A DNA stretch of 64,000 nt from Hordeum vulgare subsp. vulgare. Taxonomy: Eukaryota; Streptophyta; Magnoliopsida; Poales; Poaceae. The translations under genes and the position numbers were made by a program. The notes beneath the pieces are model-generated. The model made no database searches and was not told where the DNA came from. It saw nothing but the letters and a program-made list of their open reading frames with translations. Location: positions 215,028,741 through 215,092,740 of the forward strand of contig NC_058518.1 of NCBI RefSeq assembly GCF_904849725.1. Reading direction: 5' to 3'. Positions 1 to 11,762 of the stretch are shown in pieces. Every line of letters starts with the position of its first letter. Positions within the stretch are counted from its first letter, which is position 1.

Positions 1-181
1 GTGTTGATATCTTGAGGACGGCGTATGTGGATGCTGCCATTTTTGGAATTTTTGCATCAAATTCGCCGATGATTTAATGAGTTGGCGAGGCTGGAATCCC
101 CCCGTTCCTCAAGCCGTTGAATCCCCATGAGGTTACCATCTGAAGACCATGTAGTAGTACCTCGTATTCTACCACGTTATT

Positions 182-478
182 TCAATCGGCATACATGATT
201 TGTAGCATGTACCAGACATTATTCCCGATAGAGGATGTGAGGATCACACCAGCCCCTAGTCCGGCGAGAATTTTGGACCCATCTAAGTACATGGTCCAAT
301 GAGCGTAAGTGTTATACTCTCTGGGGACCTTTTCCTCTATCCATTCAGCGACGAACTCGGTCAACACTTGAGATTTGAGGGCTCGCCGTGGCTTGTAAGT
401 GATCTCAAGTGGCACGAGCTCGATGTCCCATTTAGCTATTTGGCCGATGGCATCCTTGTTGTTAATGATGTTGTTCAA
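182..478 (-). pseudogene. RNase H domain of Gypsy element A (fragment)
   Basis: The 98-residue minus-strand frame contains HWTMYLDGSKILAGLGAGV, the first catalytic-aspartate strand of a Ty3/Gypsy RNase H, preceded by the connection-domain pattern FVAEWIEE. RNase H removes the RNA template during reverse transcription in the virus-like particle. It sits just downstream of the RT frame (509-1450) in a different frame, so a shift separates them. The C-terminal half is not readable left of 182. Clear family match; not functional. Confidence 0.8.
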
Positions 479-508
479 GATTACCTCAGATGTTATCGTG
501 ATCGCACA

Positions 509-1450
509 TTATTTAAAGTAGTGTCTGAGCTTATGTGATTCCATAAACACCGTGTATGCAATCTTCTGATAATGTTGTTGTCTGGTTTTGCATGGGATAA
601 GCACCTCGGATACATAGTAGACCGTCCTTTGTATCTGTAGTTGGTGACCCTCAGCCTCGCGTTCTATGACGAGGACCGCGTTGACCACTTGATTTGTGGC
701 CGATATATATAGAAACATCTGTTCCCCTGCACAGGGTGCTGCTAGGATTGGGTTGCTACCACCATACAGCCTGCAAATTTTTGGACATGCTTCAGCTTTG
801 TAGGGTCCCGCGAGTTGTGACAATGCTTGGCTCTTGGCCGGATTGGCCTCTATTCCTCTTTGCGACACAATGAATCCGAGAAGTTTGCCGGCTGGAACTC
901 CTAAGACACACTTGCGCAGGTTAAGCCATATGTCATATTCTTGTAGGCTGGCAAAGGTATGCGTGAGGTCATCTACGAGCTGGCCGACGTGCTTGGTCTT
1001 GACAATCAAATCTTCCATGTATGCCTCTACTATTTTGCTGATTTGTTTCTCCAAGCATGTGTGGATCATGCGCTCGTAAGTGGCACCCTCATTCTTTAAC
1101 CCAAAGGGCATTGTTTTAAAATAGAAATGCCCATAGGGGGTTATGAAGGTGGTTGCAGCCTGATCTGATTCCTTCAATTTAATCTGATGGTATCTGGAGT
1201 AAGAATCGAGGAAACACAGATAGTCGTGTCCAACCATTGCGTCAATAATTTGGTTTATTCGGGATAAGGGGACAGGATCCATAGGGCAGGCCTTATACGG
1301 GGTAAGAATCGAGGATTTGTCCTTCTTTGGTACCATGACCAGGTTTGCCAACCAGTCGGGATGTTTAATTTGTCTAATGAACACGGCTTCTAGTAGTTTG
1401 GCAAGTTCCTCACCGATAGTTTGACGCATTGGTTCGAAAAATCGACTCAA
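509..1450 (-). pseudogene. Reverse transcriptase of Gypsy element A (decayed)
   Basis: The 313-residue frame shows the RT fingers (HPDWLANLVMVPKKD), the palm motifs CFLDSYSRYHQIKL and ITPYGHFYFKTMPFGLKN, and the catalytic strand EAYMEDLIVKTKH. The catalytic box reads YMED where Ty3/Gypsy enzymes have Y-x-D-D, so one metal-binding aspartate is replaced by glutamate. After the thumb the frame jumps quickly to the connection motif FLYISATNQVVNAVLVIERE, so roughly 40-60 residues usual for the family seem to be missing. Upstream lies the protease, downstream the RNase H. Tat-type assignment rests on the WLAN...CPMDPVPLSRINQIID spacing. Confidence 0.88.
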
Positions 1451-1898
1451 GGCCAGTTTGACAGGTTTAAAGCCCGCTATTATATTCAGGCTATGTTCCG
1501 CCAGCCCTCGAGGGATTCCTGAGGGGTGCCAGGTGAATATGTCTCATCTTTTGCGCAAAAATATGCGCAAAGCTTCATCGATTGCGGGCTCCAGCTGAGC
1601 TCCATGGAATGCTGCTTTGTTGGGGTCCGTTGGATGCACCTGAAATTTTATGATCTCATCCACTGGTTTAAAGGATGTGGACTTTGACTGCTTACCGAGG
1701 ATCACATCATCCTTGTCCGCTATGGAGCATAGTGTGGTGAGGTCTTCTATGGCGAGGGTTTTCGCTAGTATCTCAAGGGTTAGGGATGTCGTCTTATTTT
1801 CAGCTCGGAGCGCTCTGATTGGGTCACTTATATATGACTATGATCACACCGTTCGGCCGTGGCATTTTGAGCTTCATATATCCGTTATGTGGTATGGC

Positions 1899-2590
1899 CT
1901 AGAATCTTTTGAAGGCTTTGTGTCCCAACAGGGCATGGTAACCACTGTGAAAGGTTACAATATGAACAGAAGTTCTAAGGATTGGTAGTTCTCGGGGGTG
2001 CCAAATACCACATCGAGTGTTACTCGTCTGGTACAACATGCTTCTTTCCTGGGGACGATACCTTAGAAGGTGTTGTTGCAATGTTCATTTCGAGATCTGT
2101 CGAACTGCATTTTTTCCAGTTTGTCCTCGTAAATGAGGTTTAGATCGCTACCCCTGTCTATTAGCACCTTATTTAGCCGAAAGCCATCGACTAGGGGATT
2201 TAGGACTAGGGCGACAGATGCTTGGCATGTGCTGGTGATCCGCTGGTCGTCCTTGTCGAAAGTAATTGGTGTGTCCGACCATGGGTTTGCCATGGTAACA
2301 TGGTGGACTTGATTTCTGGAGGAAAATGTTTCGTAGATTCGTTGGATCTCCGTGTTGCTCAATAGCGGCGATCCCAACCATTCCTCCGTAAGGGGGGCCT
2401 TGAGGATGGCCTCTCCACTTTTAGCAACTTTCCTAATGACCCAACATGCTCGGAGGCTGTGGGTGGACCCTGTGTTAGGTGGGGCCGAGTGCATGTGGCA
2501 AGGCTCATCCAGTACTACGTCGAGGACCGATCGGGCTCTCGTCAATGTGTTGTTCCTTTTCTCTACGGACCCACATGTATAAAGCCCCAT
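1899..2590 (-). pseudogene. Gag zinc-knuckle tail and protease of Gypsy element A (frameshifted)
   Basis: The upstream frame (2590-2063) carries a C-x-H...H-x-x-x-x-C knuckle (EPCHMH...HSLRACWV) and the retropepsin region ANPWSDTPITFDKDDQ followed by VLIDRGSDLNLIYEDKLEKM. The active site is D-R-G-S where relatives have D-G-G-S or D-S-G-S. The end of the protease (FHSGYHALLGHKAFKRF) is in another frame at 2081-1899, so a frameshift near 2070 splits the domain. Retropepsin would cut the Gag-Pol polyprotein. Non-functional. Confidence 0.8.
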
Positions 2591-3694
2591 GAATGGGGGA
2601 GCACTCCTTCTTCAGTTTCCTTTGGTTTGCTCGATATGTCCAAGCTTAGTGCACATTTTTTGTGTTTGCCAAGTACTCTCCATGGGGCAATATTTGAGCA
2701 AAAGGTTTGACAGCTTGGTGAAGGTTTGAATTCGGCGATGGGCGAGGGCGTTGGGGATGCCCTCATCATGAGTTATACCGGAAGGCGTTGATCATCTCCT
2801 GCTTGCCATGGTCCTCTGCCCTATCTTTGTTGAGGAGGAATCAACCCCAAAAGTGGAGTATTGATTCCCTTGGCCATTGTTTAACCTTGTGTCGGTCCGA
2901 TGAACTGAACCATTCTGCTTTGCCCGAGGGATGCTCGAGCTGGGTGGTGGGTGGGATGAAATTTTCTGTTCCCATGAGGTGCGAGTCCGAGACTTTGGTG
3001 ACTATGTGTCGCGGTTTAGTGGGCTTTGGCACGGCAGGCCCAGGGCCCTTGGTTGCAACGAGAACCTGCAACACTGATTCTGGGACATGTGCAGGGTTGG
3101 CGCATGGCCCCGAGTTTATCTCAGGACGAGATCCCGGTTCTAGACTATCAAAGGAGTCCGGATGTTCGGTAATTGGGAAGTAGACCGTCATTAACACTGG
3201 TAATTGATGTGGGGAGCACTTAGCCAGGCACTCGACTGTATCGACAAAATGCGTGACGGGTGGGACGTGAATTTTTCTATCGTTGGTTTAAGCCGGACTC
3301 GATCGTAGATCGGAGATAGGTCACCCTTCATGCCCATAGATTGGATCCAGTCGAGTAACTCGTGTAGTAACGGAGTCTTGGTGGAGTTCGTACTATGTAA
3401 GTGTTCGGATCGGCCTACGACACTGATCCCCCGGGGTTTTTCAAGGACGCTCCCGTGTTGTGTTCGTATGAGCCAAATCCGGGCTAATAGACAAAGGGTC
3501 AAAGTCGCCCCGATAGCGGGATCCACGGCTTCCAAAGACAAGGCATCGGGGCTCGTGGTCTCCTTGAAAGGAGCTAGGAGCCTTGTTAACACAAGATCTC
3601 CCCAGGGTTCGTGATGAACTCTAGGTTCCCGAACCTTACTTCCTAACCGAGGGTGAAGTTTCCGACTGGCCAAGGTGGCCTGCCGGATCAGCAT
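2563..3694 (-). pseudogene. Gag N-terminal region of element A (degenerate)
   Basis: Two minus-strand frames (3694-3191 and 3197-2841) and a third (2769-2563) tile this region. Nucleotide similarity to the start of element B's gag (29814-29500) is visible, for example where both say the equivalent of 'gaagttcccgaac' and 'aggtttgggaa' on the minus strand. The capsid core of the type seen in B (WHWLNSLPKNS) is not found here, suggesting an internal deletion. Assigned by position and by similarity to B; individual residues are not reliable because frames change several times. Confidence 0.55.
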
Positions 3695-3810
3695 TCAGAA
3701 CGATGTTTTGGAATGCGAATGTTTCTCCGAGAACAAAGATGTCCTTGTTGCTGATATCTTCACGGAGGACTAATCGCGATGTTGATACGTCTCCAACGTA
3801 TCTATAATTT

Positions 3811-6800
3811 TGTGGGGACCCTGACTAGCAAGTCGAGTTCGCCGTGCCCAGTGACCCCAAGGATCAATGTTCACTGAACCCATATACTGAATAATAGAGT
3901 CTTACATCCAAGTACCGAAATTATTACATCAAACGACCAGAAGGTCGGGTTCAAGAGCAAGGCCTAAAGCCAAATATAATGGATACATGGAGTCGCGGAA
4001 ACTCGTAAGGGCTAAGCGGTGCCCATGACATCAAGCCTACACCGACAGGCATTCTGACTTTGAAGCATCCTAGATCACAGGTTCGTCTCCGATGGCGTAC
4101 TCATCGCCAAACTCCGGTCCTTCCATGTCTGGTCAATAATATAACTAGTGGCAAGCCAATGAGAATTTTGAATGTACTCGCAAACAGCCCATGATATGAA
4201 CATTTATAGTGAAAAATAACAGTAGCATGCATCTTTAGTGGAATGCAATTTGTTGGAATGATCAGGTATATGCAACAAGTTAAAGAATTACTCTTTAAGA
4301 ACAGGTTACATATATCATCATATCTGCTAAGGGTTGAACACACCGGGTTCACCCTAAATGACAAGTCATCGGAATTGTCATAACCTCAATGTATTAATGA
4401 GGGCTAAACCATCCGGGTTTACCCAATATGTCAAGTCACCGAACTTGATCATATTATTGTGATTATCATAACAACACCTTTTTAACACCGCACACACACT
4501 CTTGGATTATGCAGAAACGCTGGACGTAGTTTAAGCAACACCACCCAACTGTCCTTGACCGTGGACACGGCTATTCGAATAGTCTACACTCTGCAGAGGT
4601 AGTACGCTGGACCCACGAGAAACGGGAAATTTCCATGTCATCCGCGACTCGCGGTATATCACATATACCCAAGGTAAGTACCCGATCATCATCTTTCCGC
4701 TGACGACACTAGACAAAGAGGTCCACTCGATTGGTACCCAGCCCACATGTTGTACGTCTTACGAGCATCGACTCTGGACTGTATCAACCATGCATGGACC
4801 AACGGTGTGCCTGGAACTCATAATAATGGCATAGTCGTCCTACCTGGCACGACCCCATCACGAGAGTGACACCGATCACTCCCGCCACTAGTAATGTGGC
4901 TCTTTGCTAGAACCGACCATAGTAATCAACAAAGCCCCGTCCCATAAAGGGGTATCGTGGTTTTTAATATCATTTCATTATACCAAAATAGTGTCTATTT
5001 TCGATAAATGTCAAACACTACAGAATCAATTACTACACATTTTTAGAAATTTACTGGTGGAAGAATCACATTTTTGTACTGGCTAAATATTTTTATAAAA
5101 ATCATTTAAGTTGCTGGATTAAAATAAAAGGAAAAGGCCAGGGGGGAAGATCCAGCCGGCCCAGCCAGCGGGCCTGGCCACCAGGCGCGTGCGAGCCAGG
5201 TTCAAACCTAACCTGCGAGCCCCTGGGGTCAGCGTCAACGGCTACGCGCGCTGGCTGCCCCAGGACACTGACAGGTGGGCTCCACCTGTCGGGTCCTTCT
5301 CCTACCTCCAGCCAGAGAGGTGGAGACGGACACCCGCGAGGTTGCCATTGTCCTCAGGCCAATCTAGGAGCGGGAACGGGTCCCTCGTGCCTCCGCCTAC
5401 CTGCTCGTGGTCGGGACGTCGCCGGAGGTGGTCTGGGTCGCCGGCGACGAGGTGACCGCGGCGGAAGGGTTTCAGGTCGGCGTCGAACTAGTGGCTAGGG
5501 GCGCGGATTCGCTCGGGGAATTTGGGGGAAATGGTCCTGGCGTCAAGGGGAGTGTAATGGGAGGTCGGGCAGCGCAGGAGCCGACGTGTAGCCGAAGATC
5601 GACCAGAGCTCGAAGGCGGAGGGGCCTAGGTCGATCTCGAGCACCGGGGCTCTGCGAGCTCGATTGGGTGGCTAGGGGGTGTCTACTGGTTGTGCTAAAG
5701 CTGCTTGGAGGGTGCTGGGGTGCCGGGGAGACCTATTTATAGGCCAGCGACGGTGACCCGACTCGGGCGCGTCGGTGACTCACCGTGGCGTGCGTGCGAG
5801 CACAGTGAGGTGCTAGCCGCGAAACCACGGATTCGGGACGTGGTTTAGGACCTCCCGGTGCATCGGCCGCAGAGGGAAAGCGAGTGGTGTCGAGCCGCAG
5901 CGACCGTGCATGCTCGGCCGCGTCGGGCGCGCACGGGCACGCGTCGCCTGAGCTCTTGCGCGAGGGGAGGGGGTCCCTGGGGGTCACTTTGCACTGAATG
6001 GTTGTCGGGGGAGCGTTTGGACATAACTGGGGAGGTTGGGACCGGCCGGGGCGGTCCCCTTGCTGGAGGCTCTCTGTAGCGCGCCCAGAGCGTAGTTTTG
6101 GCATGCCACGGCATACTGGTGCGCTCTGGGCACTTGGGACGTGTCCTTCATGTCTTGAGTGTTGCTGGGAGTGTGCCTAGCCGTTGTGGGTTAGTGGGAG
6201 CTCGAGATGGTCAAGGGAGCAAGGAACACTAGTGTTGCCAGTACTGCCCTGCGGCTCAAATTGGAGTTCTTGTCACTTGCTCTTGGATTTGGGGAGGGGC
6301 TGATTTACTGGGTGCTCAGGGTGTTCTGGGGCTCTAACCCACCAAGTTTGGGGCCTTGACATTGGGTAAAACAGTGGCTAGGAGGGTTTTTATCTTCCTG
6401 TCATTAGGTGTTCGACGGTGACTTGGGGTGCTTCCACTCCACCACTGCACCAAATTTGACACGTTTGGTCTTGGGGTAAAAACATGGGGTTTCACCAAAT
6501 TTGAGCTCCATTTAACAAGTTTGGCTTTGTAAACTTGAAAATGCGTGAAAATGACCAGTACTGTCCTTTACACAGGCAGTGTGTCCAAACAGAGTCTCAC
6601 AAATCCCATCTTTGGTGTGGAGTCCTCATTTGGGGTGTCAAACACCTCTGCAAAGTTTCAGCTCCATTGGAGAAACTTTGCAATGTAGAATTGTTCCAAC
6701 TCTACTCTGGACAGAGAGGGTTTTGGGCTCATTAGTTGCACTTCCCCACCTTGGATCAAGGTGAGATTTTAGGTGAGCACCTAATATGGCTTGGGAGGGC

Positions 6801-7380
6801 TCCAGTAATTTTATGGGAATTTACTTAGATAATTTCCTTTGGAAACATCTCAAAAAGCTAAAACAGACATAAATGGTTTTCAGGGTTTTACTCAAATAAT
6901 ATTAATATAAAATAGGGTTGAAAATCTTATATGTGGAAAATATATGTCCTTCTCAGCTTCCATGAATTTACTCAGAATTTTCTAAGGCAAGAAAGCAATT
7001 TTCCTTGTGGTAATATCATTACTGGCCTTAGAAACAGACATAGATATAAAATAGGAAAATAATATTTTAAATCACCAATTAATGTTTTTAATGAATGAAT
7101 ATAATATTTGGATCAGATCACCAACTTTGGTTGGAAGTGCCCCAGTTTGCTTCATGAGCTAGTAGTGTATCCCAACATGATGAAGGTGATCTTGATATAA
7201 AGGAAAAAGGGGGTTTTGAAGAGAGCAAAATAATAAGTTTTCATGGGTTTGAGTCATCAAACAAGCAAGCATTCACTCAAACAAGGGCTGACATTGCACT
7301 CCCAACATTATTTGAAAAAGTTTTAACAAGCTCTGATTTTTGCAACATAAAATACTTGTGGTGAAAAACAGGGTGTGACA
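3811..7380 (-). mobile_element. D1, LTR-like insertion (solo LTR of a long-LTR family)
   Basis: The 3570-bp block begins TGTGGGGACCCTGAC and ends GGTGTGACA, so read on the minus strand it runs TGTCACACCC...GTCCCCACA with TG/CA ends. A related copy (D2) is at 52807-56919, which defines it as one unit. Both carry a GC-rich segment next to a minus-strand TATA box and an AT-rich half, and neither has a transposon gene. This fits a solo LTR of a family with very long LTRs (large-retrotransposon-derivative type); the family name is not certain. No target duplication is visible. Confidence 0.65.
5730..5742 (-). promoter_or_regulatory. TATA box of D1
   Basis: On the minus strand the sequence reads CCTATAAATAGGTC within GC-rich DNA. 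The same element is present at the same relative place in D2 (about 55643-55653). A conserved TATA motif in a coding-free block supports its reading as an LTR promoter in minus orientation. Confidence 0.5.
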
Positions 7381-7637
7381 TGTTTTGTATGCCTTTTATA
7401 TCTTTTTTGGGACTAACATATTAATTCAGTGCCAAGTGCCTGTTCCTATTTTAAACGGTGTCCAAGCGGAATAAAACTTCCAAAAAGATTTTTTTCGGAA
7501 CAGAAGATATGCACGAGACTTCAGAACCATGGCAGGGGCCACCTGGGGACCCCACAAGCCCCCTAGGCGTGGCCAGGGGGCCCGCGCCTAGCAGGCTTGT
7601 GGGCCCCCTATGGCTCGTCTGGCCTACCTCTTCCGCC

Positions 7638-7644
7638 TATAAAT
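7638..7644 (+). promoter_or_regulatory. TATA box of the G 5' LTR
   Basis: TATAAAT lies about 1.1 kb before the LTR end, and the same motif is at 22997-23003 in the 3' LTR. It would set the RNA start of the element. D1 lies upstream of it and has split U3. Confidence 0.5.
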
Positions 7645-8757
7645 TCAGAAAAATTCCAAAACTCTGAGAGAGATCCACGAAAATACTTTTCCGCCGCCGC
7701 AAGCTTCTGTCTCCGCAAGATCCCATCTGGGGCACGTTCTGGTGCCCTGCTGGACGGGGGGATTCGGATATGGAGGGCTTCTTCATCAACACCATGACCT
7801 CCCCGATGATGCGTGAGTAGTTCACCATAGACCTTCGGGTCCATAGCTAGTAGCTAGATGGCTTCTTCTCTCTCTTGGATATTCAATACGAAGTTCTCCA
7901 TGATCTTCATGGAGATCTATCCGTTGTAATCTTCTTTGCGGTGTGTTTGTCGAGATCCGATGAATTCTAGATTTATGATCAGATTATCGACGAATCTTAT
8001 TTGAGTTTCTTCTCATCTCTTATATGCATGATTTCATATCCTTGTAATTCTCTTAGAGTTGTGGGTTTTGTTCGGCCAACTTGATCTATGATTCTTGCAA
8101 TGGGAGAAGTGCTTGTTTTTGGGTTCATACCATGCGATGACCTCACTCAGTGATAGAAGGGGTACCCAGGCACGCATCGTGTTGTTGCCATCAAGGGTAA
8201 AAAGATGGGGTTTTCATCATTGGTTTGAGTTTATCCCTCTACATCATGTCATCTTGCTTAATGCGTTACTCTGTTCGTCATGAACTCAATACACTAGATG
8301 CATGCTGGATAGCGGTCGATGTGTGGAGTAATTGTAGTAGATGCCGAAAGTATCGGTCTACTTATCTCGGGCGTGATGCCTATATGTATGATCGTTGCCT
8401 TAGATATCGTCATGACTTTGTGCGGTTCTATCAATTGCTCGACAGTAATTTGTTCACCCACGGTATTATTTTCTATTTTGAGAGAAGCCTCTAGTGAACA
8501 CTATGGCCCCCGGGTCTACTTCACACCATATTTTCAGCTTTACACTTTTACTTCTTTGCACTTTCCACCTTCACATCTCACTTTGCAATCAATCTTGAAG
8601 GGATTGACAAACCCTTTATAGCGTTGGGTGCAAGCTCTTTTGTGTTTGCGCAGGTACTCTCGACTTGGCGCGATTATCCTACTGGATTTATACCTTAGTT
8701 CTTTCCTCTTCAAGGGAAAAACCAACGCAAGCTGAAGAGGCAGCATAAGGATTTCTG

Positions 8758-8775
8758 GCGCCGTTGTCGGGGAGG
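8758..8775 (+). promoter_or_regulatory. Primer-binding site 1 of element G (tRNA-Asp type)
   Basis: TGGCGCCGTTGTCGGGGA starts 11 bases after the LTR end. It is complementary to the 3' end of plant tRNA-Asp including CCA, with one mismatch (T for C at its twelfth base). It would prime minus-strand DNA synthesis. Confidence 0.75.
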
Positions 8776-8819
8776 AAGATCAAGTCAAGAATAGTCTCCC
8801 GTCAACGTGCCGATTTCTG

Positions 8820-8837
8820 GCGCCGTTGCCGGGGAGG
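8820..8837 (+). promoter_or_regulatory. Primer-binding site 2 of element G (perfect copy)
   Basis: TGGCGCCGTTGCCGGGGA, 62 bases after the first site, is the exact tRNA-Asp type complement. The surrounding bases (GATTTC before, GGAGGA after) are shared with site 1, so the leader carries a tandem duplication of about 62 bp. Confidence 0.7.
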
Positions 8838-10427
8838 ATCAACTCAAGAACTCATCCAAGTAAGTGTCGCAAACTCATCTCTTGCATTTACTTTTTTCCT
8901 CTCGTTTTCCTCTCCCCCACTTCTGAAAAACAAAAATTTACAAAAATATTTACCTTTTTTTGTTTTCCTTTTTCGTTCGCCCTTTTCTCTCGCTTGCTTT
9001 CTGTTCGCTTGTGTGCTTGCTTGCTTGCTGAAGTCACCTTTACTGAAAACACCAAACTTTGTGACTTCTCGAATACTAATAATAATGATTTTATTAGTAC
9101 TCCGATTGCTCCCGCCACTAGTGTGGAATCATACGAAATCAATGCTGCTTTGCTGAATCTTGTTATGAAAGATCAATTCTCCGGCCCTCCTAGTGAAGAT
9201 GCCGCATACCATATTAATACGTTCATTGAGCTTTGTGATATGCAAAAGAAGAAATATGTGGATAATGATGTGATTAAATTGAAGCTTTTTCCGTTCTTGT
9301 TACGAGATCGAGCAAAAACTTGGTTTTCGTCTTTGCCCAAAAATAGTATTGATTCTTGGAAGAAGTGCAAAGATGCTTATATATCCAAGTATTTTCCGCC
9401 GGCTAAGATTATATCTCTCCGTAATGATATTATGAATTTTAAGCAACTTGATCATGAACATGTTTCACAATCGTGGGAGAGGATGAAATTGATGATTAGA
9501 AATTGTCCCGCTCATGGCTTGAGTCTTTGGATGATTATACAAATCTTCTACGTTGGCTTCAATTTCGCTTCTAGAAATATCTTGGACTCCGCCTCAGGTG
9601 GAACGTTCATGGAAATCACATTAGGAGAAGCCACAAAACTCCTAGACAATATCATGACAAACTACGCTTAGTGGCACACTGAAAGGTCACCTACTAGTAA
9701 GAAGGTACACGCTATAGAAGAAATTAACTCGTTGAGTGCTAAGATGGATGAGTTAATGAATTTGTTTGCTAGTAGAAGTGCTCCTTTAGATCCTAATGAC
9801 ATGCCCTTGTCTTCCTTCATTGAGAGTAGCAACGCTAGCTTGGACGTTAATTTTGTTGGTAGGAATAATTTTGGCAACAACAATGCTTTTAGAGGAAACT
9901 ATGTTCCTAGGCCTTTTCCTAGTAACCCCTCTAACAACTTTGGAAACTCCTACAACAATACTCATGGAAATTACAATAGATTACCCTCTGATCTAGAGAG
10001 TAATATCAAAGAGTTTATCAACTCGGAAAAGATTTTCACTGCGTCCATAGAGGAAAACCTACTCAAAATTGACGATTTGGCTAGGAGCGTTGATAGAATG
10101 TCTAGTGATATTGATGATTTGAAAGTTAGATGTGCTCCTCCCAAGATCAATATGGATGAAACTTTGAATGCTATGCGTGTTTCCATGAGTGAGAGCAAAG
10201 AAAGAACCACCCAAATTCGTGCTAGACATGAATGGCTTAAAAAAGTGTGTTCTCGTGATAAGAATCACGAAGATCTTAAAGTGCTTGTTGTGACTCCCAT
10301 TGAATATTTGTTTTCTTGTGTCAAACCTAATGATGATGGGGCTGGATATGAATCACTTTGGTTGAATAATGCCCCAATGATTCGGAGTCCATCTATCTTG
10401 ATGCTAAAAGCATTGAAAGTGGAGTAG
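8826..10427 (+). pseudogene. Gag of element G (Athila type, one in-frame stop)
   Basis: One frame runs from 8826 to a stop at 10425-10427 with a single internal TAG at 9669-9671. The capsid-like domain (about 9170-9660) contains HINTFIELCDMQKKKYV, LKLFPFLLRDRAKTWFSSLP, ISKYFPPAKIISLRND and MKLMIRNCPAHGLSLW, all typical of Athila/Sabrina Gag. After the stop come an Asn/Phe/Gly-rich stretch (about 9850-9990) and a helical stretch with ENLLKIDDLARSVDRM. The likely natural start is the ATG near 9166; the 5' end of the open frame overlaps leader. Gag would form the particle shell. The protease follows in another frame. Confidence 0.8.
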
Positions 10428-10440
10428 AAATATTAAAACC

Positions 10441-11061
10441 TTGAGTAGTAATGAAACTACGACTTTAGATTTCAAGGAATTCAATTATGATAGTTTCTCC
10501 TTGATTGAATGCATTTCCTTGATGCAATCCATGCTAAACTCTCCACATGCTTATAGCCAAAACAAGGCCTTTACCAATCATATCGTCGATGCTATGATAA
10601 AATCTCTTGAAGAGAAACTTGAATTGGAAGTTTCCATCCCTAGACAGCTTCATGATGAGTGGGAACCTACTATCAAAATAAAAATCAAAAACTATGAATG
10701 CAATGCTTTGTGTGATTTGGGTGCTAGTGTTTCTGCGATTCCAAAGTCTTTATGAGATGTTCTGGGTTTTAATGAGATTGAGGAGTGTTCTCTTAATTTG
10801 CATCTTGCGGATTCTATTGTCAACAAACCCATGGGTAGGATCAATGATGTTCTTATTATTGCAAATAGGAACTATGTACTCGTGGATTTCATTGTGCTTG
10901 ACATTGATTGCAATCCTACATGACCTATAATTCTTGGTAGACCTTTCCTAAGGACTATCGGTGCTATCATCAATATGAAGGAAGGGAATATTAGATTTCA
11001 AATTCCTTCAAAGAAGGGCATGGAGCATTTTCCTAGAAAGAAAATAAGATTGCCTTATTAA
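10441..11061 (+). pseudogene. Protease domain of element G (two in-frame stops)
   Basis: The frame reads ECNALCDLGASVSAIPKSL, the Athila-type retropepsin active site (D-L-G-A-S), continues through LADSIVNKPMGRINDVL and VDFIVLDIDCNP, and ends with PIILGRPFLRTIGAIINMK. TGA stops at 10753-10755 and 10921-10923 break it; the final stop is TAA at 11059-11061. It is in a different frame from Gag. In an autonomous relative RT would follow within the same polyprotein; here only non-coding DNA follows. The domain is otherwise complete. Confidence 0.8.
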
Positions 11062-11762
11062 TCTATGATGAGGGCTACTTATGGTTTGAGCACCAAAGAC
11101 GACGATACGTGCTTCTATCGCCTTATCCTAGCTAAGGGCGTTAAAAAATAGCCCTTGTTGGGAGGCAACCCAATGAATTTATCTTTTTCTTTCTGTTTTG
11201 TTGCGTCCAGACCATCATAATTCTGTTAATATTGCGTCTTTTGTGTTTCTTTTTGTGTTTGAGCCAAGCAAAACCTTTATGACTAGTTTTGGTGATGGTT
11301 GTTTGATCCTGCTGGAAAACGATAGAAACTTTTCGCTCACGAAATTATTTTTCATTTTTATTCATAAAGAGATTTTAAGTTGATTCTTTTTGCTGCTGGT
11401 TGATATGCCTTTTTCCCAGGAAGTCGTAATTTTAAGAATCGTTGAGGTAACATAAGTATACGAAGTATACAGATTGCTACAGGCTCGTGTGTTTATTGAC
11501 AGATTCTTTTTTTGTTGAGTTGGTTGCTTGTTTTGATGAAACTATGGATAGTATCGGGGGTTACTAGCCATGGAAAAGTGAGAATATAGTAATCTAACAC
11601 CAATATAAATAGAAATATAGATTGCTACAGTACCTAAACAGGTGGTAGTTTGTTTTCTTGTGATAATGATATCACGAGTTTCTGTTTAAGTTTTGTGTTG
11701 TGAAGTTTTCAAGTTTTGGGTGATGTTCTCATGGACAAAGGGATAAAGAGTGGAAAGAGCTC

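Larger units (their letters stand above)
1..3780 (-). mobile_element. Element A, Tat-lineage Gypsy retrotransposon, internal part
   Basis: On the minus strand this stretch gives gag remnants (about 3700-2560), aspartic protease (2590-1899), reverse transcriptase (1450-509) and RNase H (478-182), which is the Ty3/Gypsy order. Integrase and the 3' LTR would lie left of the window. Its right end is interrupted at 3780 by element G and resumes at 24147 with the 5' LTR. The sequence just inside that LTR matches the equivalent part of element B at 29500-29840, which confirms the join. All coding parts are broken, so the copy is dead. Positions 1-181 are RNase H C-terminal remnant without a clear frame, and 1451-1898 is the protease-RT linker with no open frame. 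Confidence 0.8.
3783..8747 (+). repeat. 5' LTR of element G, interrupted by D1
   Basis: LTR sequence is 3783-3810 plus 7381-8747 and ends GGCAGCA just before the primer site. It aligns along its length with the 3' LTR at 22675-24130. Relative to that copy it lacks about 35 bp where D1 sits and about 50 bp near 8690-8700, while the 3' copy lacks a stretch near 7525-7570. Open frames within (for example 8095-8621) recur in the 3' LTR at matching places and are not genes. Confidence 0.85.

Noticed and set aside
5100..5740. GC-rich island as promoter of a host gene
   Set aside because: The same island is in D2 with the same TATA box and no gene nearby, so it belongs to the repeated LTR-like unit.
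8095..8621. Frames in the G 5' LTR, repeated at 23437-23963
   Set aside because: Conserved only because both LTRs are copies of each other. No start context or domain.
8758..8837. Possible tRNA gene
   Set aside because: Only the 18 bases complementary to the tRNA-Asp 3' end are present; they are primer-binding sites, with no cloverleaf around.
11158..11173. Rho-independent-type terminator
   Set aside because: The short palindrome TTGGGAGGCAACCCAA is a family feature in a plant element; bacterial-type termination does not apply.
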